From an uncultured Myxococcales bacterium (GTDB lineage: Bacteria; Myxococcota_A; Polyangia; Polyangiales; Polyangiaceae), in the NCBI GenBank assembly GCA_937872925.1, contig CALMUT010000371.1:26831-90830 (forward strand): a stretch of 64,000 nt of DNA, written 5' to 3'. The notes beneath the pieces are model-generated. The model had not been told where the DNA came from. It saw only the letters and a program-made list of their open reading frames with translations, and searched no databases. Positions 16,446-25,009 of this stretch are shown one piece after another. The translations under genes and the position numbers were made by a program. Numbering within the stretch: the first letter of the stretch is position 1; each line of letters starts with the position of its first letter.

Positions 16446-18988
16446 TGAACATGACCCGCAGACTGCGATTCCAAGCCACGAGTGTGGCCCTTGTCCTATC
16501 GGCCTTTGGTGTGGGTGCGCTCGCGCAGCAAGCGCCGCCCATTCGCTCGAAGCCTGGCGCCGTGACGCCGCGCAATCAGCTGAAGCAACCCGCGCGCCCC
16601 ACGCCGCGGCCCCCTGCGGCGCCGCCCGACCCTGATAAGCCCCCGCCGGGCGCCAAGGGAGCGCTGCCGGAGAATATGGATGCGATCGCCAAGGCGACGG
16701 ACATTCCCTTCAAGGCCAAGCCCATGGGCCACAAGGTGAAGTTCAATTTGCAAGACGCGGATCTTGCGGAGTTGGTGAACCACATCAGCGGAATGACCGG
16801 GAAGCGCTTTATCTACGGTCCCAAGGTCCGTCAGATCAAAGCCACGGTTGTGTCGCCGTCGCCGATCAGTCTGGCCGAGGCGTATCAGGCGTTTCTGTCC
16901 ATTCTGGAAGCCAACGGCATGACCGTGATCCCGCACGGACGCTTCTTGAAGATCGTGGACAGCGGCGGCGTCGTCGGCAACGCCACGCCGGTGTACTCCC
17001 GAGGCGCGCCAGTCCCGGACGTGGATCGGTTCGTCACGCGCTTATACCGCTTGAAGTATGTGTCCGCGGAAGAGGCCAGCCAGCTGCTCACGAAGTTCAA
17101 GAGCAAGGAAGGCGACCTGAGCGTGCACAGCGCGGGTCAGCTCTTGATCATGACGGACACCGGTTCGCAGATCCGGCGCATGATCCGCATCATCGAAGAG
17201 GTAGACGTGGGCGGCGCCGGCAGCCGCATGTGGATCGAACCCGTGCACTACGGGTCAGCCACGGAGATGGCCAAGCGCATCAACGAGCTGTTCGAGCTTT
17301 CTGGCGGCCAGCCCGGCCAGCCCGGCGGGGGCGGTTCCGGTGGCCTCAACAAAGTCATTGCCGACGAGCAGACCAACTCGCTCATCGTCGTCGGTACCGA
17401 GGACTCGTACCTGAAGCTACTAGAGCTACTGAAACGCATCGACACCCAGCCGGCGGCGGAAGGCCGGGTGCGGGTGTTGCCCTTACAGCACGCCACGGCC
17501 GAGGAGCTCGCCAACGTGCTCAACCAGATGCTCACGGGGCAGGCAGCGGGCCAACCTGGCCAGCCAGCAGGGGCTCCTGGCGGAACCGGCGGCGGCATGT
17601 TCGAGGGTCAGATCAAGGTGATCCCTGACAAAGCCACCAACTCGCTGATCATCACGTCTTCGGGACGTGACTACGCCAACATGCGCGTGGTGGTGGACCG
17701 GCTGGACATGGCGCGGCGCCAGGTGTTCATCGAAGCGGTGATCATGGACGTGAACGTGAATCACGCGAATACCCTCGGTGTCTCGTTCCACGGTGGTGCG
17801 ACTTCGAATCTGGGCGGCGGCAGCGACACGCTCTTTCTCGGCGGTTTCGAAGCCGGGAACTCCCTGTCCTTTCCGGCAAACCCGGACTTGCTCCAGGGCG
17901 TGGCGCTTGGCGCTCGCGGACCGGAGCTGGCGGGGACGAGCAACCTGCTGCCCACGGGTCTTTCGATCCCGGCCTTTGGCATCGTGCTCAACGCACTGGC
18001 CACCAGCGGCGACGCGAACGTGCTGTCTACGCCACACATCTTGGCCACGGACAATACCGTCGCGGAGATCAGCGTTGGGCAAAACATCCCGCTTCAGACG
18101 AATATCGGTGGCAGTTCGGGAGCGCTTCCGTTCCCCATCCCGGGTGCGCCGGCCGGCGCGAACCCCCTGCAGTTCTTGGGTGGCGGTGGTTTCAATGCCC
18201 CGCGCCAGGACGTGGGCACCAAGATCAAGGTCACGCCTCATATCAACGAGTCCAATCAGGTTCGTCTCGAGATAGAGCAAGAGATCAGCGAGGCCGGCGC
18301 CAGCGCTGGCGAGTTAGGCGCGGTCTCGATCACGAAGCGCACAGCCAACACGACGGTGGTGGTGGACGACCAACAGACCATCGTCATCGGCGGCTTGATG
18401 CGCGACAGCCTGCGCAAGACCCGGCGCAAGGTACCGGTCCTGGGGGACTTGCCGGTGCTGGGCTTTCTATTCCGCCACTCCACTGAAAACATGGAGAAGA
18501 CGAATCTGCTCTTGATCCTGACGCCCACGGTCATCACGAATCAGGCCGACCTGCGAAAGATCTTTGAGCGCAAGATGCAAGAGCGCCAAGAGTTTCTGGA
18601 CCGCTACTTTGTTTTCTCGGGTCAGGATTGGAAACCGCCGCGGGACTACTCGCGCACCAATGGCCTGGTGGAAGACATCCGACAGGCCTACATGCAGCTC
18701 GACGAACGCGTGCGCTTGGAAGAAGAGGCCTCGCCCACCAGCAAGAAGGAGCACAAACCTTCCGAGCCCATCGAGCTGCCCCACGTGGTCAAGCCCGGCG
18801 GCGCCGGAGCAGCGCCTCCTCCAGCTGCCCCGGCCACGCGTCCTCGGCCGCGGCCGCGGCCACGGCCCCGCACCAACCCCGCGCGTCCGACCACGCCGCG
18901 TCCCGCACCCCGCCCGCGTACGGAGCTGGCGCCGGCCATCAACATCAACCCCGTCGCGCGCAGCGTGAACGCAGAACGGGTGGAATAG
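16445..18988 (+). CDS. gspD: Type II secretion secretin GspD
   Basis: GspD forms the outer-membrane channel. The start is ATG 16445, overlapping the gspC stop; the longer frame runs back through gspC and is not real. The 847-residue protein has a signal peptide ending near ALAQ and a Pro-rich linker. The N0 domain (VKFNLQDADLAELVNHISGMTG) leads to N1-N3 repeats with Gly-rich inserts. The secretin core includes VFIEAVIMDVNV and the typical VPVLGDLPVLGFLFRH. The C-terminal tail (about 780-847) is unusually rich in Pro and Arg (repeated RPRPRP). No S-domain was recognised, so a pilotin cannot be inferred. Confidence 0.95.
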   Translation: MNMTRRLRFQATSVALVLSAFGVGALAQQAPPIRSKPGAVTPRNQLKQPARPTPRPPAAPPDPDKPPPGAKGALPENMDAIAKATDIPFKAKPMGHKVKFNLQDADLAELVNHISGMTGKRFIYGPKVRQIKATVVSPSPISLAEAYQAFLSILEANGMTVIPHGRFLKIVDSGGVVGNATPVYSRGAPVPDVDRFVTRLYRLKYVSAEEASQLLTKFKSKEGDLSVHSAGQLLIMTDTGSQIRRMIRIIEEVDVGGAGSRMWIEPVHYGSATEMAKRINELFELSGGQPGQPGGGGSGGLNKVIADEQTNSLIVVGTEDSYLKLLELLKRIDTQPAAEGRVRVLPLQHATAEELANVLNQMLTGQAAGQPGQPAGAPGGTGGGMFEGQIKVIPDKATNSLIITSSGRDYANMRVVVDRLDMARRQVFIEAVIMDVNVNHANTLGVSFHGGATSNLGGGSDTLFLGGFEAGNSLSFPANPDLLQGVALGARGPELAGTSNLLPTGLSIPAFGIVLNALATSGDANVLSTPHILATDNTVAEISVGQNIPLQTNIGGSSGALPFPIPGAPAGANPLQFLGGGGFNAPRQDVGTKIKVTPHINESNQVRLEIEQEISEAGASAGELGAVSITKRTANTTVVVDDQQTIVIGGLMRDSLRKTRRKVPVLGDLPVLGFLFRHSTENMEKTNLLLILTPTVITNQADLRKIFERKMQERQEFLDRYFVFSGQDWKPPRDYSRTNGLVEDIRQAYMQLDERVRLEEEASPTSKKEHKPSEPIELPHVVKPGGAGAAPPPAAPATRPRPRPRPRPRTNPARPTTPRPAPRPRTELAPAININPVARSVNAERVE

Positions 18989-18990
18989 CG

Positions 18991-20760
18991 GTGGAGCAGC
19001 GCGCCCTCGGCAATATTCTGATTCGCCGTGGCGTCGTGGCGCCGGAAGCCCTCGAACCCCTTTACGTGCAGCAGCGTGAGCGGGGCACGGGGCTGGTGGA
19101 GCTTCTGGTTCAATCCAAGGCTGCCAGCGAAGCCCAGGTGGCCCGGGCGTTGGCGGAGGAATGTGGGCTGCCCTACGTCGAGCGGATCGACATCGACGCC
19201 GTGCCGCTTTCGACGGCCACCATGCTGCCCATTACCTATGCCAAGAACCACAAGCTCTTGGTGGTGGCGGAGACGGACGAAACGGTCGACGTTGTCTGCG
19301 GCGACCCTCTAGACACCGACGCCCTAGACGATGTGCGCGCCACCTTCGGCAAGTTGGTGGTCACCCACGTGTCGGCGCCGGACATCGTCGTGGACGCGAT
19401 CAACCGAGTCTACGAGCGCCAGGACACCAGCAGCGAGCTCGAAAGCGACGAGGAGATCCGAGACGACAACGAAGTCGATATCTTGGAGTCTGACGAAGAC
19501 GCGCCGATCATTCGTTGGGTGAACGGCCTGTTTTTCAGTGCCGTGAAGGAGCGCGCCAGCGACATTCACATCGAGCCGGAGGAAAAAGAGGTCGCGGTGC
19601 GTTTCCGTATCGATGGCCAGCTTTATGTCGCACGGCGCGCCAGCCGCCAGTTCCTATCCAGCGTGGTGGCCCGCGTGAAGATCATGGCTGGCCTCAACAT
19701 CGCGGAGAAGCGCCTACCTCAAGACGGTCGCATTTCTCTGCGCATCGCCGGCCGCAGTATCGACGTGCGTGTCTCGACCATTCCGACCAGCCGCGACCAC
19801 GAGCGCATCGTGATGCGTCTGCTGCACAAGACGAACATTCTGCTCGACCTGAACGAGCTCGGCTTTGCCGAGCGCGACTACCACGTGATGAGCTCGCTCA
19901 TCAAACGCCCCAACGGCATCATCTTGGTGACTGGGCCGACTGGTAGCGGCAAGACGACGACGTTGTACGCCTGCCTGAATAAGATCAACCGGCCGAATAT
20001 CAACATCCTGACCGCGGAAGATCCGGTCGAATACGAGATCCAAGGCATTCACCAGTTGCCGGTGCAGCCGAAGATTGGCCTGACCTTCGCCGGCGCTCTG
20101 CGCGCCTTTTTGCGCCAGGATCCGGATGTGATCATGGTCGGGGAGATCCGCGATCGCGAGACGGCGGAGATCGCCATTCACGCATCCATGACGGGTCACT
20201 TGGTGCTGAGCACCATCCACACCAACGACGCAGCTGGCGCGGTGACTCGCTTGGTCGAGATGGAGATCGAGCCCTTTTTGGTGCGGTCTACGGTCGTGGG
20301 GATCTTGGCCCAACGCCTGGTGCGCATGCTGTGCCGGGAATGCCGAGAGCCCTACGAGGCGAGCGCCCACGAACTGTCCCAGCTCGGCATCGATCCGGAG
20401 CGCACGCGTTGGCGCGACGCCCGCAAGTTGTCGAGTCGGTACGAAGTGCACGGCGTGCCTTATGATCCCGTGGGGTGGCGTGGCCCAGGCATGCCCACCT
20501 TGTATCGAGCCAAGGGCTGCGACGCTTGTGAGAACAAGGGTTTTACGGGACGCGGCGGCATCTATGAACTCTTGGTCATGGACGACGATGTCGGCGGCCT
20601 AGTGCTCAAGAGCGCGGACGCGCAATCGATCAAGCGCGCCGCCCGCGCCAACGGCATGGATACGTTGCGGGACGATGGAGCGCGTAAGGTGCTGCTCGGC
20701 GTCACCACAGTCGAAGAAGTCGTCGCTGCCACACAGGAGGACATCGTCGTCGACGAGTGA
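18991..20760 (+). CDS. gspE: Type II secretion ATPase GspE
   Basis: GspE powers pseudopilus assembly on the cytoplasmic face. The GTG at 18991, two bases after the gspD stop, gives a 589-residue protein that begins with the N1E domain (ALGNILIRRGVV). The ATPase domain shows Walker A GPTGSGKTTT, an Asp box (RQDPDVIMVGEIRDRET), and a His box in HLVLSTIHTNDA. A four-Cys zinc motif pairs CRECRE with CDACENKGF, as in other GspE proteins. The stop overlaps a possible GTG start of gspF (GTGA). Confidence 0.96.
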   Translation: MEQRALGNILIRRGVVAPEALEPLYVQQRERGTGLVELLVQSKAASEAQVARALAEECGLPYVERIDIDAVPLSTATMLPITYAKNHKLLVVAETDETVDVVCGDPLDTDALDDVRATFGKLVVTHVSAPDIVVDAINRVYERQDTSSELESDEEIRDDNEVDILESDEDAPIIRWVNGLFFSAVKERASDIHIEPEEKEVAVRFRIDGQLYVARRASRQFLSSVVARVKIMAGLNIAEKRLPQDGRISLRIAGRSIDVRVSTIPTSRDHERIVMRLLHKTNILLDLNELGFAERDYHVMSSLIKRPNGIILVTGPTGSGKTTTLYACLNKINRPNINILTAEDPVEYEIQGIHQLPVQPKIGLTFAGALRAFLRQDPDVIMVGEIRDRETAEIAIHASMTGHLVLSTIHTNDAAGAVTRLVEMEIEPFLVRSTVVGILAQRLVRMLCRECREPYEASAHELSQLGIDPERTRWRDARKLSSRYEVHGVPYDPVGWRGPGMPTLYRAKGCDACENKGFTGRGGIYELLVMDDDVGGLVLKSADAQSIKRAARANGMDTLRDDGARKVLLGVTTVEEVVAATQEDIVVDE

Positions 20761-20765
20761 CCGCC

Positions 20766-21992
20766 ATGGCCGTGTACGAATACAAGGGCATCCAGATCGG
20801 CAGCGGTAAACCCGCCAAGGGTTACCGCGACGCCGACAACGTCAAAGCGCTCCGGGCCGCGCTGCGCCGTGAAGGCATTCTGCTGACCCTGGCCACCGAA
20901 GAGAGCGAGCGCAAGGCCAAGAAGACCCGCGACATCGACCTGTTGGCGTTCTTTCGTCGTCCCAGCTCCGCGGACATTGCGGTCATGACGCGGCAGCTCG
21001 CCACGCTGGTGCGTGCGGGGGTGCCGCTACTCGACTCCATCCAAGCGTTGACGGAGCAGGTTGAAAAAGAGTCCCTGGTTCGCATCTTGAGCACCGTGCG
21101 GGAGAGCCTCAACGAGGGCACGGGTTTCGCGAAGAGCCTCGAGGCGCACCCCAAGGTCTTCCCACCGCTGTACGTGAATATGGTCGCTGCCGGCGAAGAA
21201 AGCGGCACGCTGGAGAGCGTCCTCGAGCGCCTGGCGGACTTCATGGAAGGGCAAGCGCGGCTCAAGGGCAAGGTGCTCGGCGCGCTGGCCTATCCGGTGC
21301 TGATGACTTTGATTGGCGCCGTGCTGGTCAGCTTTCTAATGGTGGCGGTCGTGCCGAAGGTCACCAGCATCTTCGACAACCTGGGTCAGGCGCTGCCTTG
21401 GTACACCTCGGTGCTCATCTTCGTCTCGGACGTGCTCTCAGGCTACTGGTGGCTGATCTTAATGTTGATGACGATCGGTGGCTTTGGATTCCGCCGCTGG
21501 CACAGCACCAAAGAGGGCAAGCTGAAGTGGGACTCGATGAGCCTGCGCTGGCCCATCTTCGGCCGACTGAACCAGTTGGTGGCGCTGTCGCGTTTCGCGC
21601 GCACCCTGGCCACCCTTCTAGCCAGCGGCGTGCCGCTGCTCAAGGCCATGGAGATCGGGCGTAACGTGCTCGGTAACGTGCGCCTAGAAGGCGTCGTGAC
21701 CGAAGCGATTGGCTCGATCCGCGAAGGCGAGAGCATCGCCGAGCCCCTGAAGCGCAGTGGGCACTTTCCGCCCATGGTCACGCATATGATCGCCGTGGGT
21801 GAGCGCACCGGACAGCTGGAAAACATGCTCGAAAACGTCGCCCGGGCCTACGAGTCCGACGTGGAGACTCGCGTGGCCGCGCTGACCAGTCTGCTCGAGC
21901 CGCTGATGATCGTGCTCTTGGGCGGCATCGTGGGCTTCATCGCCATGGCGATCCTGATGCCGCTCATCCAGATGAATCAGATGGTGCAATGA
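20766..21992 (+). CDS. gspF: Type II secretion platform protein GspF
   Basis: GspF is the polytopic inner-membrane platform protein. I chose ATG 20766, which gives the family's usual MAVYEYKG beginning. A GTG at 20757 overlapping the gspE stop would add three residues. The protein is 408 residues with two T2SSF domains: VRAGVPLLDSIQALTEQV in the first and LASGVPLLKAMEIGRNVL in the second. Three membrane helices are visible, near residues 170-195, 215-235 and 380-402. It overlaps the next gene (ATGA at 21989). Confidence 0.95.
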   Translation: MAVYEYKGIQIGSGKPAKGYRDADNVKALRAALRREGILLTLATEESERKAKKTRDIDLLAFFRRPSSADIAVMTRQLATLVRAGVPLLDSIQALTEQVEKESLVRILSTVRESLNEGTGFAKSLEAHPKVFPPLYVNMVAAGEESGTLESVLERLADFMEGQARLKGKVLGALAYPVLMTLIGAVLVSFLMVAVVPKVTSIFDNLGQALPWYTSVLIFVSDVLSGYWWLILMLMTIGGFGFRRWHSTKEGKLKWDSMSLRWPIFGRLNQLVALSRFARTLATLLASGVPLLKAMEIGRNVLGNVRLEGVVTEAIGSIREGESIAEPLKRSGHFPPMVTHMIAVGERTGQLENMLENVARAYESDVETRVAALTSLLEPLMIVLLGGIVGFIAMAILMPLIQMNQMVQ

Positions 21993-22411
21993 TGATGCTC
22001 CGGCGCAGACGAGGTGGCGAAAAGCGCATCTTCTTCCCCTGGGAAGGACGCAGCGGCATCAGCCGCGCGGTGCGCATGGGCCGCTTGCGTCCCTTCCTTC
22101 TGGTGGCGGGCGTGCTGGGCTTTATCGTCGTGGTGGGAGTGCGCGAGCGGCATCGCGCCGGCGTGCGTCAGACGCGCGCCACGCTGCTGGATGTGCGCGG
22201 CGCAGTGGACACCTACATGGCTAGCAATGACGGCGGCTGCCCGCCGAGTCTGGATCGGGCGCTGGAGGCAGTTGCCTACCAGGGCAACGCCAGCGACGCC
22301 TGGGGGCGTTCGGTGCGCCTGTCATGCCCTGGCAAACGAGAGGGCGAGCTTTATGATCTTTCGAGCGATGGTCCCGATGGAAAACCTGGCGGACTCGATC
22401 GCATTCGCTGA
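21989..22411 (+). CDS. GspG-like pseudopilin paralogue without a prepilin cleavage motif
   Basis: This 140-residue protein ends with the calcium-binding-type GspG tail (YDLSSDGPDGKPGGLDRI). It also has a GspG-like middle (RATLLDVRGAVDTYMASNDGGCPPSL). The N-terminus differs: about 34 basic residues come before a hydrophobic helix (PFLLVAGVLGFIVVVGV), with no Gly-Phe-Thr-Leu-x-Glu motif for GspO. It probably stays membrane-anchored with its cytoplasmic tail uncleaved. It sits between gspF and the bona fide gspG, overlapping gspF. Its role is unknown; a minor or regulatory pseudopilin-like subunit is one possibility. Confidence 0.8.
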   Translation: MMMLRRRRGGEKRIFFPWEGRSGISRAVRMGRLRPFLLVAGVLGFIVVVGVRERHRAGVRQTRATLLDVRGAVDTYMASNDGGCPPSLDRALEAVAYQGNASDAWGRSVRLSCPGKREGELYDLSSDGPDGKPGGLDRIR

Positions 22412-22423
22412 ATGAGGAAAACG

Positions 22424-22858
22424 ATGGAACGACACACACAGCTTCAACTCCTTCGCCTGCGCCGCTTGCGTCGGCTCTCGCGGGGCGTGACCTTGGTCGA
22501 GGTTCTGATCGTCGTGGCAATCATCGCGATGATCGCCGGTGGCGTGACGGTATTTGCCTTGCCGAAGTACCGCGATGCGCAAAAGACCACTGCAGAAACA
22601 GGCGCGCGGGTGATCCGTCAGGCCGTGCAGGGCTGGCAGGCGACCAACAACGAAATCAGCTGCCCCACCATCAGCCAGCTGGTGCAGGAAAAGCAGCTCG
22701 ACCCAGGTGCCAACACCAATGACCCTTGGGGCACGGCCTACTCGCTCAACTGCACGGAGGACGACGTGATCGTCAGCTCCGCGGGGCCCGACAAGAAGAA
22801 GGGCACGAAAGACGACATCCGCGTGCCCAAGGGCGCAACGGAGTCTGCCGAGGAATGA
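22424..22858 (+). CDS. gspG: Major pseudopilin GspG
   Basis: This is the canonical major pseudopilin. A basic leader precedes the prepilin motif RG-VTLVEVLIVVAIIAMI, with Glu at +5; residue +1 is Val rather than Phe. The C-terminal part includes DPWGTAYSLNC and the SSAGPDKKKGTKDDI calcium-type loop. ATG 22424 has GAGG six bases upstream and is preferred over the ATG at 22412 that abuts the previous stop. The product is 144 residues. Processing and N-methylation by a GspO peptidase is expected; none is encoded here. It overlaps or nearly abuts gspH. Confidence 0.93.
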   Translation: MERHTQLQLLRLRRLRRLSRGVTLVEVLIVVAIIAMIAGGVTVFALPKYRDAQKTTAETGARVIRQAVQGWQATNNEISCPTISQLVQEKQLDPGANTNDPWGTAYSLNCTEDDVIVSSAGPDKKKGTKDDIRVPKGATESAEE

Positions 22859-22860
22859 AT

Positions 22861-23580
22861 ATGACTTGGACTTCGATGCAGCATCGCTGTGCGCGCTCCG
22901 CCGCGCGAGGGCTCACCCTCGTCGAAGTCCTGGTCGTCGTGGCGCTGATTGCCGTGCTGTCCGGAGCCGTGGTGATCGGCTCAGGCTCTCTTGCCGGGAG
23001 CCGACAGCGCGCGGCGGCGACGTTGATCTTGTCTGGGGTGCGCTTGGGCGTGACCCGCGCGAATACCACGGGGCGCCCGGTGCGCATGGTCTTCGACCTG
23101 GACAAACACCGCGTGCACCTGGAAGAGAGTGCGGGGCGCAGCATGCTGCGCGAGAAGGAAGAAGTCAGCACCGGCGGCGGCGCCGAGGCAGCCACCGAAG
23201 CAGAAAAGGAAAGCCGCGCCGAAGCCGACCGCATTCTCAAGGGCCCCCAGGCGCCGCGGGCGAAGTTTTCTCCGGTCAAGCAGTTCGGTTTCGACAGCAA
23301 CGAAGCGGGCGGCCGCGCCCTGGGCAGCGGCATCGAATTCGGCGAGGTGCAAACCGAGCATGACGAAGCGCCGCGCAAAGAAGGCCGCGCCTATCTCTTC
23401 TTTTTCCCCGGCGGCGGCACCGAGCGCGCTGCGATTCAGATCCGCCAAAAGGGCGAGCGCGAAGGCGTCACGGTGCTGGTCAGTCCGCTGACGGGGCGCG
23501 CAAAGATCCAGCGCGGCAACATCGCCCTCGAAGCGCCGCGCATGGACGAGACTTTTGGCCAGCGAGGCGAAGAAGAATGA
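22861..23580 (+). CDS. gspH: Minor pseudopilin GspH
   Basis: The protein has a prepilin leader ending RG, then LTLVEVLVVVALIAVL. It also shows the GspH-type RVHLEE region and a C-terminal strand (GREGVTVLVSPLTGRAKI-like). At 239 residues it is longer than usual because of an acidic, Ala/Glu-rich insert near residues 95-125 (GGGAEAATEAEKESRAEAD). ATG 22861 has GAGGA six bases upstream; an in-frame ATG at 22855 overlaps the gspG stop (ATGA) and is the alternative. GspH is a minor subunit near the pseudopilus tip. Its stop overlaps gspI. Confidence 0.85.
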   Translation: MTWTSMQHRCARSAARGLTLVEVLVVVALIAVLSGAVVIGSGSLAGSRQRAAATLILSGVRLGVTRANTTGRPVRMVFDLDKHRVHLEESAGRSMLREKEEVSTGGGAEAATEAEKESRAEADRILKGPQAPRAKFSPVKQFGFDSNEAGGRALGSGIEFGEVQTEHDEAPRKEGRAYLFFFPGGGTERAAIQIRQKGEREGVTVLVSPLTGRAKIQRGNIALEAPRMDETFGQRGEEE

Positions 23581-24275
23581 CCCAGGGGCATCAGCGCCGC
23601 CGCGGCTTCACCTTACTAGAGGTGCTGGTGGCGATCTCGATCCTGGGCATGGGCCTGACGGTGATCTTGTCGTCTCAGGTAGGGCTCTTCTCCAGTGCCC
23701 AGCGCGCACAGAACCTCAGCGTTGCGACGGGCCTGGCACGCTGCAAGATGGCCGAAGCGGAGCTGAAGCTGATGCAAGAAGGCTACCCGCTGATCGATCA
23801 GAACGACGAGGGCCGCTGCTGCGACGATGAAGACACCAAGGGCTTTCGCTGCAAGTGGCAGACCCAAAGCGTGAAGCTACCGGAGCCCAAAGGGCTGTCG
23901 GATTTGGGCGGCGATGGCGGCCTCGACGACCAGAGCGGGCTCGGCGCCCTGGGAGCGCTTCAGGGCGTGCAGTCGGGCGGAGCCTCTGCCCTCACGGGTG
24001 ACGGCGGCATCGCGGGCTTGGGCGGGCTGTTGACCCAGGCCGCCGGCGGTGGCGCCCAGGGCATGGCGCCGCTGGTGATGGGCATGGTCTATCCGGATCT
24101 GAAGCCCATGCTCGAGGCCAGCATTCGCAAGGTCAACGTCACGGTGGTGTGGAAAGAGGGCTCGCGCGAACGCGAATTCTCCATCACCCAGTACATTACA
24201 AATCCCACCCAAGGTGGCCTCGACCCCAACGCGGCCAAGGGGCTCGAACAGCTGGAGGATCAGCTGCCACCATGA
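23577..24275 (+). CDS. gspI: Minor pseudopilin GspI
   Basis: The short leader MTQGHQRRRG is followed by FTLLEVLVAISILGMG, a standard class III signal with Glu at +5. LSVATGLARCKMAEAELKLM is typical of GspI. The protein is 232 residues, almost twice the usual length, because of a Gly/Ala/Leu-rich insert (about residues 105-160) of low complexity. GspI forms the GspI-J-K tip complex. The gene overlaps gspH upstream and gspJ downstream by four bases each. Confidence 0.9.
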   Translation: MTQGHQRRRGFTLLEVLVAISILGMGLTVILSSQVGLFSSAQRAQNLSVATGLARCKMAEAELKLMQEGYPLIDQNDEGRCCDDEDTKGFRCKWQTQSVKLPEPKGLSDLGGDGGLDDQSGLGALGALQGVQSGGASALTGDGGIAGLGGLLTQAAGGGAQGMAPLVMGMVYPDLKPMLEASIRKVNVTVVWKEGSREREFSITQYITNPTQGGLDPNAAKGLEQLEDQLPP

Positions 24276-25009
24276 CCACGCCCACGCTTTCGCGGCTGTC
24301 CCGCGCCACTCGAGCAAGGCTCCGGGGTTTCACCTTGGTGGAGCTGCTCGTCGCCATTTCCATCTTGGCGATGATCAGCGTGCTGATCTACTCGACCTTC
24401 GCCAGCATGAAGCGCAGCCGCGAGGGCCTCGAGCGAGTCAACGATCGCTACCGCGAGGGACGCCTGGCCATGGCGCGCATCACTCGAGAGCTCTCGAGTG
24501 CGTTCATTTCGCTGCACACACCCATCGATCAAGCATTGGCCCCCAACCGCACGGCCTTCAAAGGCACCACCGGCACGCCGGCGGATCGCGTGGATTTTAC
24601 GGCGTTCGCCCATCTGCGCATCGATCGCAACTCCCACGAATCGGATCAGGCGGAGGTGGGCTACTTCGGTTCGTCGAATCCCGCCAAAGACGGCACCACG
24701 GACCTAGTGCGGCGCCTGTCCACGCGGATTGACGGTGAGCCGGACCGCGGCGGGCGCATCGACGTCCTGGCCACGGACATCGATCTATTCGATCTGCAGT
24801 ACCTCGATCCCTTGACCGGTCAGTGGGTCGAAACTTGGGACACAACCCAAGCGATTGGCCAGAAGGACCGTCTGCCACTGCAGATCCGGGTGATTTTGGT
24901 GATGAACGGTGGCCGCCGCAGTGGGGCCGGCCGTGGCATGCAGCCCGTGCGATTCACCATGAAGGTGGCGATGCCCATGCAGCGCCCGTTGACCTTTGCG
25001 ACCCAATGA
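24272..25009 (+). CDS. gspJ: Minor pseudopilin GspJ
   Basis: ATG 24272 overlaps the gspI stop (ATGA). A basic leader is followed by RG-FTLVELLVAISILAMI, then the GspJ-type REGLERVNDRYREGRLAMARITRE segment cut here into shorter motifs (RLAMARITREL). The C-terminal strand set includes DIDLFDLQYLDPLTGQWV. At 245 residues it is of normal length. It should assemble with GspI and GspK at the pseudopilus tip. Its stop overlaps gspK. Confidence 0.92.
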   Translation: MTTPTLSRLSRATRARLRGFTLVELLVAISILAMISVLIYSTFASMKRSREGLERVNDRYREGRLAMARITRELSSAFISLHTPIDQALAPNRTAFKGTTGTPADRVDFTAFAHLRIDRNSHESDQAEVGYFGSSNPAKDGTTDLVRRLSTRIDGEPDRGGRIDVLATDIDLFDLQYLDPLTGQWVETWDTTQAIGQKDRLPLQIRVILVMNGGRRSGAGRGMQPVRFTMKVAMPMQRPLTFATQ

